The notes under the pieces: model-generated
The model's database searches: none
The model's input: only the letters and a program-made list of their open reading frames with translations
What the model was told of the DNA's origin: nothing
Part shown: piece after piece, positions 52,725 through 61,810 of the stretch
Numbering within the stretch: position 1 is the first letter of the stretch
Layout of the letters: each line of letters opens with the position of its first letter
Position numbers and translations under genes: made by a program
NCBI GenBank assembly: GCA_041398845.1
Contig: JAWKTZ010000012.1
Span: forward strand, 124,001 to 188,000
DNA: 64,000 nucleotides
Source: Fuerstiella sp041398845
GTDB taxonomy: Bacteria > Planctomycetota > Planctomycetia > Planctomycetales > Planctomycetaceae
Reading direction: 5' to 3'

Positions 52725-53858
52725 TCAGAATACTCCATATTCAGTAATGAACTCACGCAGCTCAGAATCGACCTCAAAAAAGACGCGATTCAGAATTCTT
52801 TGGAACTCATCGCTGATCTCGTGACATTCCTGATAGACCTCGTCCTGATAGACTTGTCTGGAGTCAAGGTTGGCCAGTCTTTCCCGAATTGTCGGATCAT
52901 TCAGTTTTTCCAGAAACGCATCGTAACAATTCAGAAGTTCACGGCCTTCCCCGGCCATCATGTCTAAACGATCGAGCGTCCAAATAACAATGTTGATCGG
53001 TGAGGACCGCACGAACTGGAGCAAGTGTTGTTGCATGCCAGCGACAATCTCGTCGGAGTTTCCCAGTTCGATAAGATTATGATTGTGGTAGCAGCTAAAC
53101 ACTGTCAGCAACCCGGAAACAAAAAGCAACTTTCGAGAAACTCTCAGTTTCAGATTCCTGATCGCCCATTTCTGTCCCGCTTGCTCCCATTCTTTATACG
53201 CAAAGTCGACGCACATGGTTCTCCAAAATCGGACGATGTCATTGAGTAGAAATCGAGGAATCCTGGATTCGTCTCTGGGTGGCCGCAGGCAGATTGTGTC
53301 GTCCTTTAAATATCGAACCAGAATTTCGCGGACAACGCGATCGAACGGACCAAACTCGGAACCACAGGTTTCAGAGATTGAAGCCGCTTCCAACAGAAGT
53401 AAGATTCGCTGAGTCGTGTTCTTGTTCGTGTCTGACTGCCCACCAATGTGGTGAATGATGTCATGGCTGAACGCCATTTTTCCGAACACGCCCTCGCCTC
53501 CCGGGTCAACAAGTTTCTTCCCCTTGAATTCGACATCTTCCAGTAGATCTCGAATCTTATGATGGACGAGACGGTGATCAGTACTGGCTTGACCGTCGAG
53601 CAAGAGTGTCCAGTCGACGTCGCTGCCACTTGTCCATTCTCCGCGAGCCAGAGAGCCAAAGACGACAACGTCATAGTCTTCGCTCATCTGTTCGGAAAGG
53701 GTCGAACATAATTGAGTCCGAAGGTCCTTCGCAAATCTAACGCCCCGTTCAATGTTGGGCCAAGGCCCGAACGTTTCGGTCTCAAGAAGCCGATCGTTCA
53801 CGAAATTCCGCCCCGGATCAATGCAGGACAAATCGTCTTCGGCGTTCTCTTCGATCAC
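52725..53858 (-). CDS. nucleotidyltransferase-domain protein
   Basis: The 377-residue protein has VVVFGSLARGEWTSGSDVDW at residues 64-83. Gly 68-Ser 69 and Asp 80/Asp 82 form the GS-x10-D-x-D signature of pol-beta-type nucleotidyltransferases. A later acidic residue in KKLVDPGGEGVFG may complete the site. The remaining 250 residues are helical (LLLLEAASISE, YLKDDTICLRPPRDESRIPR, LKLRVSRKLLFVSGLL) and unassigned. It is not an obvious CD-NTase or MNT toxin by length, but a modifier or signalling role cannot be excluded. The TIM-barrel gene follows at one base. Confidence 0.8.
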   Translation of the reverse strand: MIEENAEDDLSCIDPGRNFVNDRLLETETFGPWPNIERGVRFAKDLRTQLCSTLSEQMSEDYDVVVFGSLARGEWTSGSDVDWTLLLDGQASTDHRLVHHKIRDLLEDVEFKGKKLVDPGGEGVFGKMAFSHDIIHHIGGQSDTNKNTTQRILLLLEAASISETCGSEFGPFDRVVREILVRYLKDDTICLRPPRDESRIPRFLLNDIVRFWRTMCVDFAYKEWEQAGQKWAIRNLKLRVSRKLLFVSGLLTVFSCYHNHNLIELGNSDEIVAGMQQHLLQFVRSSPINIVIWTLDRLDMMAGEGRELLNCYDAFLEKLNDPTIRERLANLDSRQVYQDEVYQECHEISDEFQRILNRVFFEVDSELREFITEYGVF

Positions 53859-54235
53859 GTTGACACTAAACCCTTGTTACGAAGTTGCTTGTCGGTGCAG
53901 GTCTTTATGTTGAAGGCAGCTTCGAGAAACTGTCGGACTTTGTTCGCTAACGGAGCACAGTGGGGCCAGCCAGTTCCCAGAAAAGCAGTGGCGGGCTGTG
54001 AGGAAGCGAAAGGGCCTCCGGCCGTCTGTCAAATCTTAGAAGATTCAAGACGTCGATCAAAGCCACTGACGGCGGAAGGTAGCCCTCAAAAACTAGCTGC
54101 TCTGGAGACTTTTCAGCCAGAGTCAAAGATACCGAGAGCGCGCCAGGGGCAGCCAGCCTTCAGAAACAGAGTCGGCAATCTGTTGGGATGCGGAAGCATC
54201 TGTCCGATACATAGTGGCTTGCTCGGACGAAAGGG
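53859..54235. other. gene-free interval near the island right end
   Basis: About 380 bp between the nucleotidyltransferase gene and the integrase tail. Frames are open here, but none reads like a protein family. It may be decayed integrase sequence. Confidence 0.35.
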
Positions 54236-54529
54236 TTGCTGGCCTCGAACGGTCGACTCAAATTGCGCAACCGATCACTCGGTTTCGAGAGAACCCCTCA
54301 AAAATGGATTGGCGAATGGATCGCTATCTCATCGATTGCGAAGGCTTGGCTCGGGCACAGCAGCCGCGTGGCTGAGAAGCATTATCTTCAGGTCACGCCG
54401 GATCACTGGTCGAAAGCAGTCGGCGGTAACGCGGGCGGTAACATCTGTGCAAATCCCCAGGCTTCTATGCCGTTTTTGGCGCAAAAAAACAGGAAATCCA
54501 CCACCCTGAGGGCGACAGATTCCCTGTGA
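54236..54529 (+). pseudogene. tyrosine integrase C-terminal remnant
   Basis: The part AKAWLGHSSRVAEKHYLQVT, followed by PDHWSKAVGGNAGGN, matches the end of planctomycete phage-type integrases. The LGHS His and the catalytic Tyr in KHYL are present. The upstream catalytic Arg and His-x-x-Arg boxes are not recognisable. It ends 12 bp before the att site at the tRNA-Asn gene, the usual place for the integrase of an island. Confidence 0.78.
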
Positions 54530-54540
54530 TTTCTGATCTA

Positions 54541-54561
54541 GCTCCTCCGGTAGGACTCGAA
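54541..54561. repeat. attR-like site within tRNA-Asn
   Basis: The last 20 bases of the tRNA-Asn gene (T-loop to discriminator) plus one base match 46339-46359 over all 21 positions, in the same orientation. It marks the tRNA-proximal junction of the island. Confidence 0.85.
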
Positions 54562-54614
54562 CCTACGACCCATCGGTTAACAGCCGATTGCTCTACCAAC
54601 TGAGCTACAGAGGA
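54542..54614 (-). tRNA. tRNA-Asn (GTT)
   Basis: A complete cloverleaf reads on the minus strand: acceptor tcctctg/cggagga, D-arm gctc-agttggta-gagc, anticodon arm atcgg-ctgttaa-ccgat with anticodon GTT, and T-arm gtagg-ttcgagt-cctac. The discriminator is G and CCA is not encoded. Its 3' end serves as integration site for the island to its left; the tRNA itself remains intact. Confidence 0.95.
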
Positions 54615-54795
54615 ATGTTGGAACGCGAGTCTCGATTGTTCGAAACTTCCGTTCAGGCCTGAGGTTAACACTCCAGGGCCATTGGTTCAAGCTTGTTTCG
54701 GTTGCTTCCGGGGCAGACTTCATGGTCTTCCGGTTTTTTGGAACCGAAAGCGGGGAAATTCCCGCGATCGCTCGCCTTGGCTGCGCCTTTCTTTC

Positions 54796-55968
54796 TTACT
54801 GTTTGGTTCCGCTGGTGGGACGGATGGCGGCCGCACCCGGACCTGCACCGCCGGGAGCCGCGGGTTCGATGAAGATGAGCAGTTGGACTTCCATTCCGGC
54901 TGCCAGAGGCGTCCCCGGCTCCGGATTCTGTTTGCTCACAATAAACTTCAAATTCGGTCGTGGAGCAGGCTGGCCCTTGAATTTGCGGATGTTCTCTTTG
55001 CCAACGCCCGCCTCCAGCAGCATCTGTTCGGCCACATGATGTGGCTTACCAACCACATCCGGAACGACAGGCTGTGAGGGCTTGTTTTGAGCCACGTCGT
55101 TTCCGGTTTTTTCGGTGTCCGGCTGAATCACCTGAATCTGATATCCTCGCAGATTGGGTTCGAACGGCTTTTCTCGCAGAATCCAGTTGATGAGGCTCTT
55201 GTCGTTGATCTTCGTGTCTTTGAACTTATAGGTCGTACGTTTTGTTTTGGGGGGATCGACCAGTCGGACGGCGAGCGGCAGGAATGTTCTGGTATCGAGG
55301 AAGATTTCAGCCGAAGACCAGTTGTCGGCGTCCTGACGCAGTCTTGGCAGGGCGCTGAGCAGAACGTATTCGTGCTGGGGGCGAGCGTCCTGGACCAGTG
55401 TCATGTTGAAGCGAGCCAGTGCGTCCCTGGGAGGCAGCCCGAACAAAAACGGCAGCGGGCTGTTCATAATGTTGGCTCCGCGTAAAGTCGGAGGCAGGTT
55501 GACGACGCGAGCCTGTTTCTGAGCATCGTCGATCTCAAAGATCTTGCTGCCGTCACAGATCCATTTGGCATTGTCGTCTGACTTCAGTTCATACGGCTTG
55601 CCATCGGGCGAACGTTCCACCTTGGCGCCCGGAGTGTTCCGACGGTTAATCATGTCGGGCGTAATCTGCACGTCGGTGATATCGATTCGTCCCTTGTCCG
55701 GTCCTTCGTAGAAGAATTTTCCGTTGGACACTTTTTCCACATGGAACGTGTCGTCGTAGACGTGTCGTTCGTGTTCGCCGCTGAGAGTCTTGATGGCTGC
55801 GCTGCCGGCGGCCCAGTCGGACAGCAGTTTCCACAGTTCCGGGGACGGTTCAGCCTGCGCCGGAGCCGGACCGTTTTCGGGCTGATTCTGAGCGGATGCG
55901 GACGCGCTGATCGCCACGGTCAGCAGGCAGGAAATGGTGGCTGTGAAGCCGAAATGCAAACGAAACAT
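54796..55968 (-). CDS. TIGR03009-like exported protein with PASTA-type end
   Basis: The start at 55968 opens a signal peptide (FRLHFGFTATISCLLTVAIS) behind AAGGAG. The main domain resembles the planctomycete TIGR03009 family, LolA-like beta proteins: SDWAAGSAAIKTLSGEHERHVY, GKFFYEGPDKGRIDI, WICDGSKIFEID, NSPLPFLFGLPPRDALARFN. The C-terminal 80 residues have a PASTA-like layout (VVPDVVGKPHHVAEQMLLEAG ... KQNPEPGTPLAAGMEVQLLI), a fold that can bind peptidoglycan or lipid II. The combination suggests an envelope function near the cell wall or outer membrane, but no assay-based role is known to me. Confidence 0.82.
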   Translation of the reverse strand: MFRLHFGFTATISCLLTVAISASASAQNQPENGPAPAQAEPSPELWKLLSDWAAGSAAIKTLSGEHERHVYDDTFHVEKVSNGKFFYEGPDKGRIDITDVQITPDMINRRNTPGAKVERSPDGKPYELKSDDNAKWICDGSKIFEIDDAQKQARVVNLPPTLRGANIMNSPLPFLFGLPPRDALARFNMTLVQDARPQHEYVLLSALPRLRQDADNWSSAEIFLDTRTFLPLAVRLVDPPKTKRTTYKFKDTKINDKSLINWILREKPFEPNLRGYQIQVIQPDTEKTGNDVAQNKPSQPVVPDVVGKPHHVAEQMLLEAGVGKENIRKFKGQPAPRPNLKFIVSKQNPEPGTPLAAGMEVQLLIFIEPAAPGGAGPGAAAIRPTSGTKQ

Positions 55969-56325
55969 CGGACTCCTTCCGATGGGAAGTTTCGAAAGTT
56001 CAAACGCGATACGGATTGATGGTGTCACAGTCCCTTGTTTCACCTGTCAAATGGTCCAGCGCGCCACCTGGGCGCTGCGTTTGAAGGAAGTTGTACCAGG
56101 GGAGGCTTATAGTGGCGATCAACGATCACTGCCAGACCGAATTCGCTCGTCCGTTGCCGGAATCATGCTCCGCACGTCAAGAAACGCAGTTTGGGAAGTT
56201 AGGGATTCGGCAAGTTGCAGTTTTCGCCGGATGAGGCTGTCCGGAAACCGTTACCGCCTTTAGAATGGTGGCGATGGAGTGGAATTTCCGGTTCAAAGGT
56301 GGCCCGTCTGCGGGAGATCGGTGGT

Positions 56326-56751
56326 ATGCCAAAGAAGTGGGGGCGTGAGCGGGACGACGCTGGCAGCATGCTGGCGACGGTCATTGTGATTGTGCTGGGA
56401 ACGTTGCTGTGCTGTTTTCTGTGTCTGCTGTCTCCGTCGGATTTCAGCAACTGGATGCTGGCATTGCTGCCCGCGACAGCGTTGCTGATGATTTTCCTGA
56501 TTGCCCGATATCGGTACGGACGCGGGGAAGTGGGCAGTCTGGCGTTCTGGAACGCGTTTGCTCGGTCTCCCCCCGATGATGGCATTGCGGCTCAATATCG
56601 TCCGCGAAAAATCCGGCATCGAAGTTCTGCAACAACGATCGGAGGTCTGGAACCGATCACAGCTCAGGAAGCTCACGAATTGCGGATCACCAGCGCCAAC
56701 ACCTGGGTTCCGTCCAGAACGGTGAAGCCAAGAAAAGACGCCATGGAGTAA
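56326..56751 (+). CDS. small membrane protein of unknown function
   Basis: The 141-residue protein has two close membrane segments (MLATVIVIVLGTLLCCFLCLL and WMLALLPATALLMIFLIARY). A basic soluble tail follows. The ATG at 56326 has GGGAGA upstream and is preferred to earlier frame positions. No family is recognised. Confidence 0.6.
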   Translation: MPKKWGRERDDAGSMLATVIVIVLGTLLCCFLCLLSPSDFSNWMLALLPATALLMIFLIARYRYGRGEVGSLAFWNAFARSPPDDGIAAQYRPRKIRHRSSATTIGGLEPITAQEAHELRITSANTWVPSRTVKPRKDAME

Positions 56752-56844
56752 CCATGGCGTCGTTTGCTGTGTGGGATCGGTCGCCGCTGCGGTGTCAGCA
56801 GTCGGTCGGCCGGAAATCACTGAGACGCGACATCCGGCGGCCTT

Positions 56845-57894
56845 TTACATGCGATACGAAGGGTTGTCACGACTGAAGTCCTGAGCGGCCAGTTCGGTTT
56901 TGGTGTTCAGGCGAGTGAACGAATAGTTTTCGATCAGCGTGGCTTTGTCCAGTTCTTCTTCGGACAGGTTTTCGGCATCGGTGGCCCACGTGAAGTTGGT
57001 GATCATCAGCGGAATGTGTAGTTCCGCATCGATCATCATGATGCTCTTGCGATACACATCGCTGAACTGGCGATCTTCGTAGGTCAGCACAAAGCGGTAG
57101 CAGTCTTTTTCATCGAATACAACGTTGGGCAGCCTCACGCAGCTTACACCATGCCCTCGTTTGAGGTCTCGCTGACGGTGTTCGACAATCTGATTGATCA
57201 TTCCCAGCACTCCCGCCTGAGTAATCGGGTAACGGGATTCCGCCTTGGCCAGACTACAGTGCGGGTCCACTTTCACGGCTGGCAGAAATCGCTTCATGCC
57301 GCCCAGTTTCACAACCATGTTGCCGTCCTCGTAGTCTTCGCTGAACAGAACCTGGCGACCGCGTTCTCCGTTCTGCCAGTTCATGTAGACAGCGAAGTGA
57401 GGCTTGTGCTGAACTTTCAGAGCAATCGTCTGCGGAGCCTGCAGGTCGCCGTCGATGCGTTCTTCCTTGTGGAAGTGAGCGGTGTAGTCTTTGAGACCGT
57501 TCATGTAGCGAGCTCCATCCTGCAGCAGCAGCACACAGAATTTGATCGTTTCCATGTTGGACAGCACATTGCCGGCGTTGCCGGAAGCGGTCTGAGCACC
57601 GGGAGCGGTTTCTGCTGTGTCCGCCGTGGTATCGTCGGCTTCGGCGGCCGTTGTCGCGACAGCTTCGACGCCTTCGCCGGGAGTGATCTTCACGCCGGCC
57701 GGGAGCGGAACACTGGTTTCGTCATAGCTGGCGTAGGCCGAATACGACGTGGGCACATCGGCCTGAACGGAAATGTCGTCACCGGCTGGTACAGGGTCAA
57801 AGCTTGAGTACAGAATTCCAACACTGAATAACGCGATGGAGGCAGCAAAGGTGTTGCGGCCAAGAGAAGGAATGCTGGGATTGGATCGGGGCAT
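56845..57894 (-). CDS. DUF1571 domain protein
   Basis: The 349-residue protein has a hydrophobic N-terminal segment (FAASIALFSVGILYSSF), an Ala/Thr/Glu-rich linker and then the DUF1571 domain. Recognisable parts are MNGLKDYTAHFHKEERIDGD, IALKVQHKPHFAVYMNW, GRQVLFSEDYEDGNMVVKLG, HCSLAKAESRYPITQAGVLG and DAELHIPLMITNF. The domain is found mainly in Planctomycetes and Verrucomicrobia, is probably periplasmic, and resembles LolA-like lipid-binding folds. It stands alone. Confidence 0.88.
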   Translation of the reverse strand: MPRSNPSIPSLGRNTFAASIALFSVGILYSSFDPVPAGDDISVQADVPTSYSAYASYDETSVPLPAGVKITPGEGVEAVATTAAEADDTTADTAETAPGAQTASGNAGNVLSNMETIKFCVLLLQDGARYMNGLKDYTAHFHKEERIDGDLQAPQTIALKVQHKPHFAVYMNWQNGERGRQVLFSEDYEDGNMVVKLGGMKRFLPAVKVDPHCSLAKAESRYPITQAGVLGMINQIVEHRQRDLKRGHGVSCVRLPNVVFDEKDCYRFVLTYEDRQFSDVYRKSIMMIDAELHIPLMITNFTWATDAENLSEEELDKATLIENYSFTRLNTKTELAAQDFSRDNPSYRM

Positions 57895-58493
57895 CTAATG
57901 ATTACCTCATGAGAAAGAGCCCGGCCGGAGGTGAAACAAACAGGTAATGAATGTCTGACGCGCTGGACGGATCTGGGATTCAAGACGGGAAACGGGCCTG
58001 TGATCCGTCACAGTGTCTCGTAACATCGGAATCCCTTCCGACAGGAGTTTGTCAACTGGTTGCGGAACGAAAGGCTGTCTGAAGAAACGGTGATTGCAGA
58101 GACTGGTTCGATCCCCGGAGCAGTGATTCTGCGCGAAATCTGTGTTGATGGTCCGGCGTCTGATGGCCTGACGACATCGCTCTCCTGATTGATTTCGCCT
58201 TTTGACTGGACGATCCGTTTCCTTCGATCCGCAGACTTTTGATCGTCACCAAAACCGCATGTTGTGCGACACAATGGCAAAGACTGCCGAAGTTTCCAGA
58301 GACCAGTTTTCGCGTTTCGGAAAAGATTCTGCATGTCTCACAGATTTCCTCGCTGCGTCACACCTCAGCCGCAGCGTGGTTTCCGCAATCGATAAATTCC
58401 GCCAGGTTGATGAGCTGTACTGCCCTGTGACCGGCGGAAACTGCCCTTCGCGCACGCGGCGATCAGGATTAGAGTCAAAGCGTCAGACCTCAT
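57895..58493. other. gene-free interval
   Basis: About 600 bp between the DUF1571 gene (minus) and the repeat array. I see no supported gene. Promoter sequences for the DUF1571 gene must lie at its left end. Confidence 0.4.
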
Positions 58494-58810
58494 CGCCGTG
58501 AAGAGTTTTCCGGTAGGAAAACACAGTTCGTTTAACCCGACCCGGAGGGGAGGTGCTCCTGGTCGACGGAATCGCCTCCTCCGGGTCGGGTTAAACGAAG
58601 AATCGCCCCTCCGGGTCGGGTTAAACGAAGAATCGCCTCCCCTCCGGGTCGGGTTAAACGAAGAATCGCCTCCCCTCCGGGTCGGGTTAAACGAAGAATC
58701 GCCTCCCCTCCGGGTCGGGTTAAACGAAGAATCGCCTCCCCTCCGGGTCGGGTTAAACGAAGTCAAAACGTTTTTCACGGTGTTGGTCAGACTCTTTTCC
58801 AGATTGCCTC
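58494..58810. repeat. family B palindrome with six-fold expanded right arm (33-bp units)
   Basis: The left arm cgtttaacccgacccggagg occurs once, as at 18536-18668. The right arm cctccgggtcgggttaaacg occurs six times; the last four units are 33 bp with identical spacers (aagaatcgcct). The outer arms (cgccgtgaagagtttt and a worn counterpart) enclose the whole, and the right flank ggtcagactcttttccagat with tgcctc is a worn family C end. Since 33 is a multiple of three, long open frames run through both strands by chance. Confidence 0.9.
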
Positions 58811-58843
58811 GACAGAATGACTGAAGTCCAGTCGGTTTGACAG

Positions 58844-59746
58844 ATGAATTCCAGGTCTGTGCATGTGCCCGTGATGCCTCGCGAAGTGTTGCATCACCTG
58901 CAGCTTTCCGAAGGTCTGACCGTGATGGACGGGACTGTCGGAGCTGGCGGACACAGTCAGCCGATTCTGGACGCCATCGGTCCGACCGGAACGTTGCTGG
59001 GCTTCGATCGTGATCCCATGATGCTGCAGTTCGCTGCGGAAAAACTTCACCAACCCAATGTTCAATTGTTTCACGCCAGCTATGTTCAGGCCGCAACACT
59101 GCTCGCGGAGTCAGGCATTCCGCTTGTCGACCGCGTGCTGCTGGATCTGGGGCTGTCATCCGATCAGCTTGCGGACCGCGATCGAGGCTTCGGGTTTGAC
59201 GCTGGCGGACCGCTCGATATGCGGTTTGACACCAGCCGTGGCATCAGTGCGGCGGAACTGCTGAGGACTATCTCGGAAGCACAACTGACGACCTTGTTAA
59301 CCGAATTTGGAGAAGAACCGTTCGCTCGGCAGATCGCAGCCACTGTGTGTCAGCCTCGCAGCAGAAACACAATTCAGACCACAGAAGACCTTGAATCCTG
59401 TGTGCGTCGGTCGATTCCAAAATCGGCGAACGCAGGGAGCAGAAATCCGGCAACCCGCGTGTTTCAGGCACTGCGGATTGCCGTCAATGACGAACTCGAA
59501 CATGTCCAGCAGATGCTGACGACCGTTCTTCCGGCGATTTTGAAGCCCGGAGGAATCGCGGTGGTGCTGACGTTTCACTCACTGGAAGACCGTATTGTCA
59601 AAACGGCGTTCAAAGGAAAACAGGAATGGCAGGTTCTGACAAAGACACCACTCACCGCAGCTCCGGCGGAAATCCGATTGAATCCTCGCAGCCGATCGGC
59701 CAGTCTTCGAGCCGCCCGTCGAATGACTCAGCCGGATCGTCCGTGA
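58844..59746 (+). CDS. rsmH: 16S rRNA (cytosine1402-N4)-methyltransferase RsmH (MraW)
   Basis: The 300-residue protein has the RsmH signatures: HVPVMPREVLHHL at the start, VMDGTVGAGGHSQPIL (SAM motif I), GFDRDPMML, RVLLDLGLSSDQL, DMRFDTSRG, TRVFQALRIAVNDELEHVQ and LTFHSLEDRIVK. It methylates C1402 of 16S rRNA in the decoding centre and is normally part of the division and cell wall cluster. It overlaps the LysM gene by 4 bp (GTGA). Confidence 0.95.
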   Translation: MNSRSVHVPVMPREVLHHLQLSEGLTVMDGTVGAGGHSQPILDAIGPTGTLLGFDRDPMMLQFAAEKLHQPNVQLFHASYVQAATLLAESGIPLVDRVLLDLGLSSDQLADRDRGFGFDAGGPLDMRFDTSRGISAAELLRTISEAQLTTLLTEFGEEPFARQIAATVCQPRSRNTIQTTEDLESCVRRSIPKSANAGSRNPATRVFQALRIAVNDELEHVQQMLTTVLPAILKPGGIAVVLTFHSLEDRIVKTAFKGKQEWQVLTKTPLTAAPAEIRLNPRSRSASLRAARRMTQPDRP

Positions 59747-61788
59747 ATGAAGGGGATTCCGCCTGGGGTTTTGACGCCGGACGCAGCGGCATGGCCATCG
59801 AAACGAAAATGGGGATGTGTATCGTGGTCATTCTCGTTTGCGCATTCGGCTTTCTGGTGTACCACAAATTCGATCTCAAGCAGCGCGAGAATGCTCAGCT
59901 TGCCGCCGCAGTCGCTGAGGCGGCCAAGTCGGCGACCGCGAACCCTGTCGCCATGCAGGATTTCGGAATGCTTCGGCCGGACGCCGGAAGCCCTGTGGAA
60001 TCCGCCATCGAACCTTCAATCGCGCATGGTGTGAACGCATTTGGCGACGAGCCGCAAACATCGGATACAACGACCGCGATGACCGCCGTTGCCACGTCCA
60101 TTCGCAAAACCGCCAACGCCCCGGCCGCCGATTCCAGCGACCGGTTCGCGGAAACGACAAGAGCACCGTCGCAGCCTCAACGTCCCGAGGATCTGGCCTT
60201 TACGGCGTTCTCACCGGATCAGATTCCCGCCGATCCGCAGGCGTCGTTTGCAGCCAGTCAGGCTGATCCGGCCTTTGGTCAGCCGGAACCCGGCGTTGCC
60301 GAGCCGGAACCAACGGAAGATGCATTTGCGGTGCTTGCCGCACAGAAATTCGTCGCTCAATCAACATCACAACCGCCTGTGGAACGCGTTGAACCCACAT
60401 TTGACAGCTCGTTTGCCGACTTTGACCAGGCGGCTTCAAAACCTCAACCGGACAACACCTTTGCTGCCTTTGGCGATGTGGAACCGAAAGCAGACGCCGC
60501 TGCGGAGCCGAACGCGGAGTTTGAGACACCGCTCGCGGCAGTCCCTGAAGCGAGTCACATCGCGACGCCGATGAGCGATCCGGCGTTTGGAGCGGAGCCG
60601 GACTTTGCGGCAGCCGACGAGCGTCCGATCAACGCCGACAACGCCGACAACGCCTTTGCCGACAATGCCTTCACCGACAATGCATTTGCCGACAATGCAT
60701 TTGCCGACAATGCATTTGTCGACAACGGGGCGACGGTGCGATCTCTGCCTCCGGTGGAAGAACCGGCCTTCACGGACTTCGATCAGGATTCGACTTCCGA
60801 GACCGTTCAAAACTCGAAGGGAACTCCGGCCGTTCCCGAACCGGATTCCTTTGCCGACTCGGTGAACGACCGGGATCTGCCGTTTGACGCGACAGATCGA
60901 CTGGCAGCGGCTGACGATGCCGGAACGTTCGGCAATTCCGGATTGCCCGAGTTTCCAATGCCTGAGTCGAGGGAATTCTCGGCTGGCGGTGAGTTAGCGA
61001 GCGACACGGATGTTCCACAGCCCGTTGTGAACGCGTTTGAGTTTCCTGGTGACACGTCACCATCCCGTGCCTCACAGAATTCGTTTTCATCCACTGGTTT
61101 TAATTCTGCTGCGGCCGTTGCGCCGAAGTCTTCAATTCCGCCAGCCACTGCGGCCTCGCGGCCTCGATCACCGGAACTGTTTGCTCAGGTGCCGAAGTTG
61201 TCCATCCCGTCGTCGGAACGATCGTCATCAGAACGATCGTCATCAGAGCGATCGTCATCAGATCGGTCGTCCGTCGCAGCCGGTGACGGTGTGGCTCGGT
61301 TTGTGACATCGGAGAAAATCCGGCAGGTGTCACAGACCACGGTGGAATGCGACGTCTGTGAAGTTCAGCCCGACGACAATTACTGGACGATCTCGCGGCG
61401 CGCCTACGGGACAGCTCGCTACTTTTCATCGCTGGCGTTGTACAATCAGCAGCGGATTCCTGATCCGAAAAAGCTGCGACCCGGAATGAAGGTGCTGATT
61501 CCCGCACCTCAGATTCTGGAACAGAAGTATCCGGAACTGTTCGAAGATCAGCAGCCAGCCGTGACTCAGCCGCGAGGCTTCTTTCTGCAGGCGGATGGAA
61601 CGCCGGCCTACCGGGTGGGTGAGCGTGAGACGCTGTCCGAGATTTCTCAGAAGCATCTGGGGCGAGCATCCCGGTGGATTCAGATTTACCGGATGAACCA
61701 GAACATTCTGAAAGATCCGAACATCCTGAAGCCCGGCACTGTGATCGCTCTGCCGAACGACGCAAACGACGTTCATCTGGTTCCGTAG
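59743..61788 (+). CDS. LysM-domain membrane protein in the division gene cluster
   Basis: The GTG at 59743 makes a GTGA overlap with rsmH and is the preferred start; an open frame extends another 39 codons into rsmH. The protein has about 681 residues. One membrane segment near the start (MCIVVILVCAFGFLVYHKF) is followed by a long low-complexity region rich in Ala, Asp, Phe and Pro, including a five-fold DNAFA-type repeat and SSERSSSERSS. Two LysM-like modules close it (QPDDNYWTISRRAYGTARYF and RVGERETLSEISQKHLG). LysM domains bind peptidoglycan. Position and coupling suggest a division or wall role. Confidence 0.82.
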   Translation: MNEGDSAWGFDAGRSGMAIETKMGMCIVVILVCAFGFLVYHKFDLKQRENAQLAAAVAEAAKSATANPVAMQDFGMLRPDAGSPVESAIEPSIAHGVNAFGDEPQTSDTTTAMTAVATSIRKTANAPAADSSDRFAETTRAPSQPQRPEDLAFTAFSPDQIPADPQASFAASQADPAFGQPEPGVAEPEPTEDAFAVLAAQKFVAQSTSQPPVERVEPTFDSSFADFDQAASKPQPDNTFAAFGDVEPKADAAAEPNAEFETPLAAVPEASHIATPMSDPAFGAEPDFAAADERPINADNADNAFADNAFTDNAFADNAFADNAFVDNGATVRSLPPVEEPAFTDFDQDSTSETVQNSKGTPAVPEPDSFADSVNDRDLPFDATDRLAAADDAGTFGNSGLPEFPMPESREFSAGGELASDTDVPQPVVNAFEFPGDTSPSRASQNSFSSTGFNSAAAVAPKSSIPPATAASRPRSPELFAQVPKLSIPSSERSSSERSSSERSSSDRSSVAAGDGVARFVTSEKIRQVSQTTVECDVCEVQPDDNYWTISRRAYGTARYFSSLALYNQQRIPDPKKLRPGMKVLIPAPQILEQKYPELFEDQQPAVTQPRGFFLQADGTPAYRVGERETLSEISQKHLGRASRWIQIYRMNQNILKDPNILKPGTVIALPNDANDVHLVP

Positions 61789-61810
61789 CCGCCGAATCTG
61801 CCGATAACAC

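Noticed and set aside
53712..54509. Plus-strand frame of 265 codons beside the tRNA-Asn
   Set aside because: No family resemblance. Its 5' part is antisense to the nucleotidyltransferase, and its 3' part is another frame of the integrase tail.
58570..58765. Regular 33-bp repeats, CRISPR-like at first sight
   Set aside because: There are no unique spacers: unit and spacer are both repeated. The units are copies of one arm of a palindromic element found elsewhere, and no cas gene is present.
58365..59159. Long minus-strand frame across the repeat array (264 codons)
   Set aside because: It consists largely of the 33-bp repeat translated (FNPTRRGGD units) and the antisense of rsmH. The 33-bp period keeps frames open by chance.
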